Origin: Hydra vulgaris
Lineage: Eukaryota; Cnidaria; Hydrozoa; Anthoathecata; Hydridae
NCBI RefSeq assembly: GCF_038396675.1
Contig: NC_088927.1
Coordinates: 39,617,501 to 39,681,500 of the forward strand
Direction: 5' to 3'
Length of the DNA: 64,000 nt
Below are positions 49,107 through 60,429 of this stretch, piece by piece; position 1 is the stretch's first letter; every line of letters starts with the position of its first letter. Both the position numbers and the translations under genes were made by a program. The notes beneath the pieces were generated by a model, which worked only from the letters and a program-made list of their open reading frames with translations, had not been told where the DNA came from and ran no database searches.

Positions 49107-50464
49107 CAGTATTGTGCAAATTAATTGCATCAAAATTAAAAAGAAAAAAATCCAGGAAATTTTAAGTTTTCTTACTCTAATATAAGAAAAACTCATGCGC
49201 TAGTATTTTATGTGTCCTCCTCGTGCTGCTATGACTTTCTGCACACGATTTGGCAATTTTTACAAATGTTTTGGATTTCTGTGTTTTCAATCCAAATTTG
49301 AAGGATAGTGGTGGTAATCTTAGTTTTATTTGTGCAGTTATATTTTTGCAGTCTTATTTTTACAATTGCCCAGAGATTCTCAATTGGATTAAGATCTGGG
49401 GAGTTGCCAGGCCATCTAAGTGTTTTAATATTATTTTTTACCATGAATTTCTTGACTTTATTGGATGTATGGCATGTGGCTAAATCCTGCTGTAATATTC
49501 TGTTTCCATTTGGAAACACTTTTAACATCTCTGGAATTAAATGTGTTTGCAGAACCTCAATGTAAGTGTTAGAGTTCATCATGCCAGTAACTGGGTAGAG
49601 TCTTCCTGGTCCAAAAGAAGAGAAACAACCCCAAAACATCTTCTTTTCTGAATGCTTGACATATTGTTCAATGTGTCCGGGCAGTATAGGCTCAACATCA
49701 AAATGACGAACAAACTGTGACATCTGGCCTTGCACTTCAAAATGTAATTCATCCGAAAATATAACTTGCAATCAATAAATAAACAAGTTAACTGTTATCA
49801 AGTCTCTTCAATTTAATAGCTTCAATTTTTAAAAATAGTATGATTATATATTTATAATAAATAAAATAACTGTAAATTTAATAAACACATTTTTTCTTAC
49901 CATTCTCCATTGTTCTTTAGTTCACTTTTTGTATTCCTTTGCCCACAAGAAACGCTTCTTCTTCATGAAGTCTGTAAGTAATGGTTTTTTAAAAGAATTT
50001 CTGGCAAACCTTCTAACAGCTATCAACCTCCTCCGCACAGCACTCGAGCAGACATGGATGTCATGTGTAGCTAAATCATTCATTAGTTAGGTCACTTGTC
50101 TTTTTTAGATTGTTGATACTCTCCAGCATCAGATAATGGTCATCTGATTCTGTGATCTTTTGTTTTCGACCACATTTTCCTTGTCTTAATGGTGACAAGC
50201 TGCCTGTTGCAATGTAATGATTAACCCGGCTAACTGTAGATTTGTTTACTAAACATAATGTGGGTATCTCCCGTTGAGATTTATCAGAATATTGAAGTAA
50301 AGTTAATATTTTAGATCTTTTTCTTGGTTTAATGTCCATCTTTGTTTATTTACTTTTTTTAAATTTATTTATCCTTCTAATCACAGTTAAATTATAGAAA
50401 GCACAGAATAAAACCAAAAAGAAAAAGAAAAAAATGTTTGATGCAATTAATTTGCATAATACTG
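49107..50464 (-). mobile_element. Tc1-like element 3, nearly complete (1.36 kb)
   Basis: Terminal inverted repeats: CAGTATTGTGCAAATTAATT from 49107, and the right end, read inverted, CAGTATTATGCAAATTAATT from 50464. TA lies on both sides (49105-49106, 50465-50466). Standard Tc1 length; one transposase on the minus strand. Confidence 0.88.
49229..50339 (-). pseudogene. Tc1-like DD34E transposase with intron, lightly damaged
   Basis: Starts at ATG 50339 with a helix-turn-helix (KRSKILTLLQYSDKSQREIP, NKSTVSRVNHYI, GKCGRKQKIT). A frameshift lies near 50080; the frame then continues through HDIHVCSSAVRRRL, FMKKKRFLWAKEYKK, TGA and EQWRM. A GTAAG donor follows at about 49900. About 130 bases later the frame resumes VIFSDELHFE (first Asp), WGCFSSFGPGRLYPV, QQDLATCHTS (second Asp) and SPDLNPIENLWA (Glu), exactly 34 residues after the second Asp; it ends at 49229. 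All three catalytic residues are present. The 3' splice site reads CAA|GTT where CAG|GTT is expected. One frameshift, one stop and this acceptor change inactivate it. Confidence 0.82.
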
Positions 50465-52251
50465 TAACTAATAACATTTGTTAATTTGTAGCAGCATTAA
50501 TAATATATTTTATTTTTCTCGCACTAGTATTTCAAAAGCATTTACAAATTTTAGTATTTTTGCATTTAAATTTTATCTATTATTATTTTTAATTTTAATG
50601 TGCCAAGATCACTTGCATTACAACTATTTTTAAGTAGAACAGTTTATAATACATTTTGTGATTTAAAACTTATAAAGAAAAAAAAAGTTATAAGAACTTC
50701 AAATAAATAAATTAAATAAATTTTCAAATTAAAAAAAAAGAAAAGAAATTTTCTTTGCATCATTTGCCAGAATATCATATGAAAGAAAATGTTCAAGGTA
50801 CAATAAAAGAAAAAAAAATCTTATGGATTAATAACGAAGGCTATATTTTATACAAAAGTAGTTCAACCAATGGGTGAAAAATTATATCAACATTAGGTAA
50901 CACAGGGTTATATGTGGGTAACATTACCATGTGTTAGATTAAATGTTTTTACCAGTCACCTGTACTGTTGTTTAAATTAATTTAACAGGTGTTAGCCAGA
51001 TGTTAGTAACAATTATAACTATTTTTATCCACATAACAGTAAGTGTAGATAATAACACAATACGGAGAGCATAAGTTAAACTAATTTCTAGTTTTTTTGT
51101 TGCGGAAAAACTTTAGTCAAAAGGTAAGTAAAACTAAACACAATATCATTTTTACATTTGTTTTTATGATATTGTTTCTAAATACTAAGCATTTAAAAAA
51201 TATTTGTAGCATTTTTTTTTTTAAATGCATATTTTAGTTTTGGGGTATCATTGACAGGGATGCCTAACTCACCCCATAGGCCAAGAATCAAGCAAAAGTT
51301 GGCGTAATGTTAGCTTACATCTGATGAATATTTCATTATTACATGAAATGGAATCAAACAAGGCAAACACTAAATTAGAAGAGTAATTCTAAAAGAAAAA
51401 AAGAAATGTACCAACACATTAAGTATCAACAGATCTAAAAACCAACACTTGCAAAAAGTTAAAATTCACACCTAACAACGTTGCATAATATTGGTATAAA
51501 CAAAATATCAAAGCCAGAAAATGTAAAAAATTATCTTGTTGTTTCTGAAATTAAACTAAGCACTAAAAAAAATTGAAACAAAGAAATCCAACAAAAAATT
51601 ACAGCGCTACAGGATTTTGTTGTTAACAATTATTGAGTCATTAATGTGATGTAGAGCTTAATAGTTTAACAATTCTTAGAAAAAAAAATTTTCATTATAA
51701 ATTAACATTAACTTTTTTATATTTTCAAGCAGACAATATCAGAACTGAAGCAAATCGATATATGTTAAAAATGTTTTCTCTATTTTGTTTGTCAATATTC
51801 CAATGATAATGTTACCCCTCATGATGTAACTTTAACATTTACAGCATAAAACATACTACTATCAATGTTACCCCATATAGGGGTAACATTGACAGTTAAA
51901 ACCTAAAGACAAAATTAGTTATCAATAATATTAGAAAACTAATTAAATTCTTCCTCAGTTTATGGCAGCATTATCATTGTTAAACACATAGAAACATTGC
52001 CTGCCAAATTTAGTTTGTCACAGCTATAAACAATTTTTTTTTCTCAAGATGTGTCAATGTTACCCCACTTTAACTTAATTGAGGATAGTTGCATATGCAG
52101 ATTGTCAACAAAATTTATGACAAATTTTTATAAATGAGTCAGTAGCATGTTTTTGAAGTAAGAATGTGTATAACATAATGTAGGAGTGTCTTTTGAAAAT
52201 TAACTTTACTATTAGCTTATTCTTAGGGGTAAAAAACTAAGTTGATAATTG
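50465..52251. other. AT-rich DNA without recognisable gene
   Basis: Several GTTACCCC words recur (51811, 51871, 52060), and one forms a perfect 13-bp-arm palindrome, TCAATGTTACCCC, at about 51858-51888. They may be terminus fragments of an unidentified element. No coding region. Confidence 0.4.
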
Positions 52252-54210
52252 TTGGTAAATTGCAAAAAATTGATGTCATCTTATTGCCTGCAGATCAGAA
52301 TTTATCTCTGTTCACACTCTATTAACTGAACAAAACTGGATTGGTTGAGTGAAAAATGGAAAAAGCTGAGGATGAGTAATTAGGATGCTTGGTTAAGTAG
52401 CACTTAAGCTATGGTAGAAGGGGAGGAATAGGGTTCTCCATGATCATTAGAATGGATGCTTATGTAAGGACAGATCTTTTAAAATCTATTCTAAAGTTAT
52501 CACTCTGGTGTGACAATACTAAACAAGAAGTGGAAAGAGTTTTACTATTACAGGGAGAGAAAAAATTTTTCAATTAACCTCTTTATTTTTCATTGTTTAA
52601 AAAGTTCCCGTTTTGTATTATTTGCTTGTATAGTTTTAAATTATTAAAAAAAAAATTATTTGTAAATATATTTTTTACTCTAATAATATACTCTTTTTTA
52701 TAATATAAATTTAGGAAAAAAAATTGATGGTGTTTGGTAAGTTTCATGCATTACTTTTATTATTATATATATTGTTGTTATTGTTATTTGAAATAATATA
52801 TAATTATTATCATTATTACAATTCTAGAATAGTTTTATAATAATTTTATAAAAGAGCACAAAAAGAATTAATATTTTATTAGTATTTATTTAGTTTACAC
52901 AATTTTTTTATTTCTTTTATGGTTTTATTTTAAGTCAGTTCTATAATTCAACAATAATTGATGCTGTTTTGCTTTTGAGAATATTTATTTATTTAAAGGA
53001 AGTTTATTTTATCATTTATTGTCATTTTGTGCATTATTATTGCCTTTTTAGTTTTAATAATATTTATTTATTTACAAGAAGTTCATTTTTTCATTTATTG
53101 TCATAATTTGCATTATTATTTTGTTCAATTGATTATTAAATTTGTGTTTACCAATTGTAGTAGTTGAATTTGTATGAATGAGTCATTAATAAAATTAACA
53201 TAAAAGTACTTTGATTTTTTTTCCCCCAATGATATCCAATATCTTTAATTATCGAAATCCAAAATTTATTTATAACTATTTGTTTTTAAACTTTGGATTT
53301 TGACTTTAAGTTGTATATCCATCTTTTGAAGCTGCTCTATGCAGTATTTTTTTCAGTTACAAGAACTTTGAACCTAAATAATGTATATGCACCATTTATT
53401 TGTACCTAGGTGTACCATTTGTGCAATGTATACATTTATTTGTACTTTTGAATATTATTTTAAATTTCTTTTAAATATTCCTAATATTTTTTTTTTCTGT
53501 ATTATTTGTCATAGGGGTCTTCCAGGGGAGGGAGTGGGGTCTCTCAAAAATTTAGGTAAGCTTACAATGAGGGAGAGGGGGATTAAAGAATACGACTATT
53601 AATTATTTCTTTTTCTTTTACTCTCCTAATACTTGTTTTTTTTAAAAAAAAAAAGTAGAATTACACGAGTTTAAAAAAGCTATTTTATGTTGAAGTTTTT
53701 TTTTTTAATGTTTTGAAAAATTTATACATTAGGAAGGGGATTGATTTTGTAATAAGAATTGGTTATGTACACAGAAAAGGAGGGGGGAGCAAAGAGAGGG
53801 GGGGGAAGCAATCATTGAAAGCACACAGTTGCATACAAGAAGAAGGTGGGTTCTATATTAGTGGTTTTACTGTCTACATACTTGTTGGATGTCCCCATCG
53901 AAAAATTGCTTTTTATTGATAATATTTAAATATTCAAACAAACTTATGTTGACAGCAATCAATATTGCGCAAAAGTATGCCAATTTTAATTAAGTTTATT
54001 TGAATATATAATAAAAATTTGTTGCGTTAAAAACATTTTCTCAATGACCTATTTGTTTTTCAATGCCTTATTTCTTTGTATTTCACAATACTTTTTTAAT
54101 ATTTGTTATTTATTGTTTTAAATTTTAGTATATCTAAAATATACTATAAATTTTAAATATTTTGATCTGAGGGCAATAAGATGACATCAATTTTTTGCAA
54201 TTTAGCAACT
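52252..54210. mobile_element. Unidentified 2-kb segment bounded by about 45-bp inverted repeats
   Basis: Left: TTGGTAAATTGCAAAAAATT...CATCTTATTGCCTGCAGATC (52252-52296). Right, inverted: TTGCTAAATTGCAAAAAATT...CATCTTATTGCCCTCAGATC (54166-54210). The two match with about three differences. The interior is AT-rich with runs of G-rich AGGGGAGGG-type sequence (53515-53585, 53780-53812) and no recognisable transposase. Probably a non-autonomous DNA transposon. Confidence 0.55.
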
Positions 54211-55544
54211 AATGTTTTGGAAATAAATTTTCTAGAGAATTACAATTGTATTATTATTAATTATACTAGCTGTCTGGACCTGTAAAATACAAATCTAGGT
54301 GATTTTATTCCACACCAACCTCTACATACTTCCTCACATATTTATTCTTCATTGATCTCTATTTGTTAGAGTAAAAAAATTAATACACTCACTTTTTTTT
54401 TCCATACTTGCAGCTTATTAGAACCTTTACCCTATTTATTTATTTTGAAAGAAAAAGCCTGAGTTTAACATTTTCCTAAACTTAGGAAAGAAAATTATCA
54501 CTTTACTACTAGATGTTCAGATTTACCTGATTTAAAACTTAACATAAGTATCTCTAACATAGAAAACAATTGCGTGACATTTCTCCTGGCATTTTTCAAA
54601 ATTTAAGGCTACAATAAAATTTCAACCTTTCATTGAGACTGTCAAATAAGTTGACTCTAAATATTAGACTTACCTTGTAGCAACTTTTATGCAACAAATT
54701 CTTAACAAATAATTTTTTTAAGCGGTTTTCAGATTTTGGTGGATTATTAAATTATGATGCAAATTTTAGCAAGCAGAGCAATCTAGGGAGAGGGGATTGA
54801 GGCATAACAAACAATTAACTATATTGTAAAACAATATAGTTAATTATTTGTTATGAGGAAAGCTAAAAAGGTGGAGGTAAGCTAAAAAATATTTTTACGA
54901 AGTCAGTTAAGAATAGAAATTTAATGTAATTAAAAAAGAGATCTTCATAATAATTATCATAAATCATTATTGAATGTTATAAATATCTTTTTTAAGTGTT
55001 TTTTGTAAAAAAATAGAATAAAAGTATTTCTTTTTGTATTTTATTTAACATTAAAGACTTCATAACTTCTGGTTTTTTGCAGAATCAATTCACTAATCCA
55101 ACACAGCTTGTCATATCTAAAAAAAAACAACTAGGTAATTATTGTTGACAATATTTATTAACAATCATTGATGAGTTGTATTTCTAAAATTTAAAAAAAT
55201 GGTAAGCTGAAAATGCATAAAAGATAAAACTTGTTGAGAAATTTTTGGGAGGCTGTATGATATTTGTTTGGAAGCCAAAAAAAGTTGATTTTAATAACAG
55301 CAAAACTAAAATTAAAATCAAGTTAATCAAAATTTGTTTATTAAAAAGGTTTTTTCTTAGGTCTTTGTTTATGGTTAAAGGTAATCAGGCTCAGTAATGA
55401 AACAATATAAAAATTATTTTTAACAACAGAAACCAACATGAACGTGAGCTAAGGAGTCTGTCATAAAATATTTGTGCTTTTCTATAACCTCATGAAGCGC
55501 AATTTAATACTGTCATGTCAATCTCACAAAACAACTATTTTTTC
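54211..55544. other. AT-rich DNA without gene; contains a hairpin
   Basis: Only the hairpin at 54803-54855 stands out; no coding region supported. Confidence 0.45.
54803..54855. repeat. 25-bp hairpin, three-base loop
   Basis: CATAACAAACAATTAACTAT... (54803-54827) and its complement (54831-54855) differ at one position; the loop is AAA. Confidence 0.88.
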
Positions 55545-55810
55545 AGTAATGAAATCCGGCTCTCCAGTAACAATATGAAATATCAAAGACTGGTTTTTCT
55601 TAGTATGAAAGACTGGTTTTTTACCCAGTATGAAATCTGGCTTTTCTCCCTGTATCAAACACTGGTTTTTTTCATAGCATGAAAGACTGGTTTTTTTCAT
55701 AGCATGTTTTTTTTTCCAGTATCAAAGACTGGTTTTTTAACCAGAATCAAAGAATAGTTTTTTACCTAGTATCAAGGACTGGTTTTTAACCAGTATTAAA
55801 GAATGATTTT
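55545..55810. repeat. Degenerate minisatellite built on CCAGTATCAAAGACTGG
   Basis: About nine units of 25-35 bases, each with a variant of GTATGAAAGACTGGTTTTTT or CCAGTATCAAAGACTGGTTT. Each unit is itself partly palindromic (CCAGT...ACTGG). Confidence 0.8.
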
Positions 55811-55829
55811 TAAGTATACATTGAGTTTG

Positions 55830-57540
55830 CTTACCTAACTGGAAACTGACAATGTTTAAGTGCAATAGCTAAATTTACAACTGATGGAGCTAATTAAACT
55901 TGAGAAACAAACACCTTGTTAGCAGCTGATACACCTGTTACAACCTCACCATCAATGTAGTTGTTGTATAGTGCATGCGGTCAAGCAGATTCCATGACAA
56001 AGTTCGCTTTAAGGATGTAAATTTCTAAGTAGCATTATAATCAATACCAATTTTTTAATTTTAGGCACCATTTTTCAGCACCAATTTTCAATTTTAGGCA
56101 GTAAACAGGCATATCTGATGGAGTCAAACTATTTAAAAAATCCACTGGAAAATTATAAATTTCATTACGATCATCTGTTTTAAAGTTAAACTTAAAGTCT
56201 AAATATAAGTAATATTTAGCATCACCTGCTAAATGATGACTTTCTTGTTTATTGCTAATAAATCAACATTTGTTGGTGTTATATATTATAAAATAGCACA
56301 TTTTACATTATCAGCTTCCTCTGCGCCACCAAAAATCTTTTCCACAATAGATTCATTATTATTGAGAAAGCACTGCTCAGGTTTCAATTCTTCGCAAAGA
56401 ATCTTCAGGCCTAATTGGTAACTTCCAAGCTTTAGAAGTCATTGAGAAAATTCTTCTCCTCCAATCTGAACCTCCATATTTTCAGTTAATGAGAACTTTT
56501 GCATGTATTGCCAATTTATAGAACATTTTATGCATGATTCTACAACTTCTGATGGTTGACTCATTTTCACAACTGGAAGTATTTGTCTAATGTCTTCACC
56601 CATTAGAATAACTTTACCACCAAAAGGAAACTTATTATTACAAAGTTCTTGTAATAACCTAATGATGGCATTCAAAGCAAGTTTAGGTATCATAAACGCT
56701 TCATCAAGTAAATACAAACTTACTTGTCTAAGGAATCTATTATGAATAAAATTTGGAGTTACACTACATGTTACGCTATTTTCCAAAATTGACACAGCAA
56801 GTTTGAATAAGCCATCCAACATGCATCCATATTTAAGAAGAGTTGCAGTTATACCTGTCCATGCAACTGTTGCAGTTCTAATATGTCTACTGTGTGTTTC
56901 AGCAGTTAAGTAATTGTAAGTAAATGTTTTATCACAACCAGCAGGCCCATCTATAAAAAACAATCTTAAATGCTTATTGTCTTTATTAGGTTCTTCATTA
57001 AGTGCAGCGAGTATCGTATCAGTTACATTATATTTACCGTTTAATAACTGTCTAACTTGGTTTGCTTTATCAATAAATACCTAAACACCTTCATCATCAT
57101 TTTCTGGGGCATAATTTAGAAAATGTTCTAAAATAGTCAAATTATAATAAGCTAAAGCTTTACTGCTGATTACCTATAGCTAAATATAATAGATAAATAA
57201 ATATATTAAATATTATAGATAAATATAAATTAATTAAAGATTCAGCTTGATGATGAGCTGCTTTTTTCAGCAAGTAGGACTGGCATCGAAACGGTGAATG
57301 TAATCCTCCATCACATAGTATTTAAAGGCATTCCAAAAGTGTAAAGGATTATAAGGTTCAAAATAAGTCAAATCAATGGAAAATAGTTGCCTAATTTGTT
57401 TATTTTCAATTAATATTTTCCATGTTCAAGAGAATCAGATACACCTTTGTCACATGACCTGTGCTTTGCCATATCCAACAATTTGTAGAAACCATTCATT
57501 CCAGATGCAGTGATATTGTCTAACTCTGCTTAGAAATTTC
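55830..57540 (-). pseudogene. PIF1-type (Helitron-like) helicase, broken
   Basis: Minus strand. Upstream pieces (57540-56964) include NPLHFWNAFKYYVMEDY and ALAYYNLTILEHFLNYAPEN. The helicase core (56963-56439) reads FFIDGPAGCDKTFTYNYL, a Walker A where the usual GTGKT is GCDKT. It continues with VAWTGITATLL, LLDEA (Walker B) with MIPK, PFGGKVILMGEDIRQILPVV (motif III) and FSLTENM. Beyond the stop at 56439 it continues LLKLGSYQLGLKILCEELKP, IVEKIFGG and the ITPTN region to about 56200. PIF1 helicases with these variants occur in Helitron RepHel proteins, which use them to unwind DNA in rolling-circle transposition. The Rep nuclease part is not visible. Walker A damage and stops show that it is dead. 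Confidence 0.75.
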
Positions 57541-57565
57541 TTTGTAATAGCTTGATTGCATGTAA

Positions 57566-57740
57566 TGCGGTAGTGGTGTAGTGGTAAAGGGCTCGCTTCA
57601 TAAGCGAGAGGTTCAGAGTTCGATCCCCACCACGTCCCTGGTACTACTCAACTTGTTTCTCCGCGCAGCGGCCTTGTTCGTCAAGGTTTGTGTTTTGGAG
57701 TTATAGAGTTGAGAGAGGGTTATAATACCTATATATGTGT
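57566..57740 (+). mobile_element. tRNA-derived SINE, family B, 3'-incomplete
   Basis: The head TGCGGTAGTGGTGTAGTGG, an anticodon-like arm CTCGCTTCATAAGCGAG (loop with CAT) and the B box GAGTTCGATCCCC make a tRNA-like part of about 72 bases. The body (TGTTTCTCCGCGCAGCGGCC) is shared with the SINE at 63409. It lacks the last 50 bases of the other copy and runs into a TA-rich tract. Confidence 0.85.
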
Positions 57741-57826
57741 GGGTGTGTGTGTGTAGGTGTGTTTATATATATATATATATAAATATGTATATATATATTT
57801 ACATATATATATTTATATATATATAA

Positions 57827-57909
<83 letters not shown>

Positions 57910-57910
57910 T
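57741..57910. repeat. TA-rich imperfect microsatellite
   Basis: GT repeats followed by TATATA with ATTTACATATA-type interruptions. Confidence 0.9.
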
Positions 57911-58469
57911 TATGAGTAAATGTTCCAGGTAACAAATGAAAAACTATTCAAACTAAGATGAGTAAAATATATTTATTAGTTAAATTTTTTAAAATTTTTT
58001 TCTAACATAGAAGGCCTTTCATATAAAATCTTCAGCTCTGTATGAGATTTACAAAACTATAAAAACTCTTTATATTGAACTTCCTATAAAAAGTTTAAAA
58101 AGAAAGTAATTAAAGTTTATATAAAAAACTATAATTAACAAAAATATAGTGTAACTTGATTCTTGTTGGTAAGGAAATTTTAAAAATAATGTGAAAATAA
58201 TCACTTTCTGTTTATATGTTCATTGTGTCATGTCCCTGTTTTTGTAGGTGAGCTTCATAAATAAGAAGTAAATTCTCATTTGAGAGTTTTAACATTGAAA
58301 ATAATTTAAAAAAAGGTTCATTTTTATGGCGATTGAAAACATGCTGATCAAATTTATCTGAACCAATACCTGTTTTCTTTTACTATAGGATCAAACTTCA
58401 ACTCAAAATCAAATTCAAATTGACAATTTATAAGTCTTTATAAATAGATAAAGGAAATTATTATTATTT

Positions 58470-58474
<5 letters not shown>
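57911..58474. other. AT-rich DNA without recognisable gene
   Basis: No coding region or repeat supported. Confidence 0.45.
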
Positions 58475-58550
<76 letters not shown>

Positions 58551-58557
58551 TTTTTTC
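58475..58557. repeat. (TA)n microsatellite followed by poly-T
   Basis: About 58 bases of TA followed by 26 T. Confidence 0.95.
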
Positions 58558-59084
58558 ATGTTTGAAAAAAAATTATTTTAAAATAAGGAAAAAGAAAATA
58601 AAGGTAGCTATAGAGACTTTTTTTTTTTAAACTTTGTTTATTTTATTTTCAAAATAGTTTTGAAATTGTTTTTGACTTTCTCTAAAAATCATATTAAACA
58701 GTTTTTGACTGTTTATATTGATATTAGTTTTAAACATGGTTTTGTTGTTGTTATTATTACTAAAAAAAAAATGTTTGTCATGTGATATAGATCAGAGCAC
58801 CAGCTTTTAAATCAGATTCTGTTTTATAGAATGTATTAAATGTGCATCAGATTTTTTTAACTTACAAATTTTGTTGTTCAACTACTTATGCTAAATATTC
58901 ATTTCATTTATTAATATGTTACATAATTACAGCAAAAAAGTTGTTTTGAGTTTTGAAAAATAAAAATGTGATTACTGTGGCTTACATTGAAACATTATTT
59001 ATATCAATCAGGAAAATAAGACATTGCCAAGCGAACAAAGTTTCCATAAAACATTTTTTTTTTTTATTATCTTAGTTTCCAACA
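58558..59084. other. AT-rich DNA without recognisable gene
   Basis: No coding region or repeat supported. Confidence 0.45.
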
Positions 59085-60370
59085 AGACTGCACACAACCA
59101 CTAATTAGAGTTGGAAGTTACTGGAAGAGAAAAGATACAGATTGTAGAGCAAGATAACGATTGACAGACGACTTAAAGAATTGCAAATTATATGAATCAG
59201 GAAAGCAAGATGAAGGAAGCGAATTCCAAAGAGCTAATGTTCAAGGAAAAAAACTAGACGAATAAGTGTATTTAGAGCACTTAAGAACAGTCACAGAAAA
59301 GAATAAGACTAAATTGAATGACGAGTAACATGAGAATGAATTTTAGTAGATGGCACAAGAGACACTAGCTCTTTAGAGCAGTGCCCATTATAGTATTTGT
59401 AGAAAAGAGAAAGAGAAGCAACATTAGGACGATGTGATAATAGATGGAGGATGGCTGCAAGAGCAGGTCCAACTATGTTTACAATTCGTTTTTTGCACCT
59501 TGTCTAAAAGAGATAGGACATCATTAAAAGGTCCGCCCCAGGTATGGCAACAGTATTCCATACAAGGTCAGATTTGAGATTTATAGAGATAGAGAATAGA
59601 ATCCAGAATAAGAAAGTGTCAAGCTCGATAAAGGGATGCAACCTTAGCAGATGCTAATTTTGCAACTGATTTCATATATGGCTTCTGAGAAAGATCGGAA
59701 GTAAGAATTAATCCTAAAAGATAAAGGGTAGATGACTCATCGAGTACATTACCGTTCATAAATCTAGGAAGATCTAAATTATTGCAATAACAATTGGCTA
59801 AAAAAAATTCAGTTTTATCTGAATTATGTTCACCAGCCACTGTGAGCCTCATGGTGTAGCAGAAGTGAGATCCTTTTCAAGCTCAAATGCCCCCTCCAAG
59901 CAATCAGAGAGTGTTGGCTTCTTATCATGACAAGAATAAATGGTAGTATCATCAGCGAACAATGCCACCTTAGATGTGAGATTATCTGAAAGATTGTTAA
60001 TGTAAATTAAAAAGAGTATAAGGCCAAGGATAGAACTTTGAGGAACCCCTAAAGTTACAGAATAGGACAAGGACAACTTTTATACTACGATTGGAAAGGA
60101 AGGATTCAATAATCTTAAAGATGTTATCAGATACACCGTAAGAAGAAAGCTTATGGAGAAGACCAGCATGCCAAATATTATCAAAAGCTTTAGAAATGTC
60201 AAGAGTAATGCCTTAACCTCTCCACCTTTATCTAATGCACAATAAAACCTATGGGTTATTATTGTTAGCAAATCAGCTGTAGAACGAGAAGATCGAAATC
60301 CATATTGATGGTCAGAAAGTAAGTTATTAGATTCAAGATGAGAAATTAAGTGTTTGTTAATTAAGGGGTA
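59085..60370 (-). pseudogene. LINE family 2, reverse-transcriptase half (minus, 5'-truncated)
   Basis: Minus strand from about 60370: [35 protein letters not shown], then the [12 protein letters not shown] region in a shifted frame (about 60190-60160), [36 protein letters not shown] with an intact FADD catalytic box (59970-59930), LTVAGEHNSDKTEFFLA, a thumb, and WNSLPSSCFPDSYNLQFFKS near 59230-59170. Frameshifts near 60220, 60060 and 59850 break it. It closely resembles the plus-strand copy at 62500-63270, so both belong to one Jockey/I-like LINE family distinct from the LINE at 40-43.8 kb. Confidence 0.82.
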
Positions 60371-60429
60371 AACTGATTTTATCTGTCGACCAGCCTCACA
60401 CCCCTTCTTCATCTATTAGGCTGGCGCAG

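Noticed and set aside
57566-57640. tRNA-Met gene (and a second at 63409)
   Set aside because: The tRNA-like heads are followed by a common SINE body, one copy has an A-rich tail and target duplication, and the acceptor stem pairing is imperfect.
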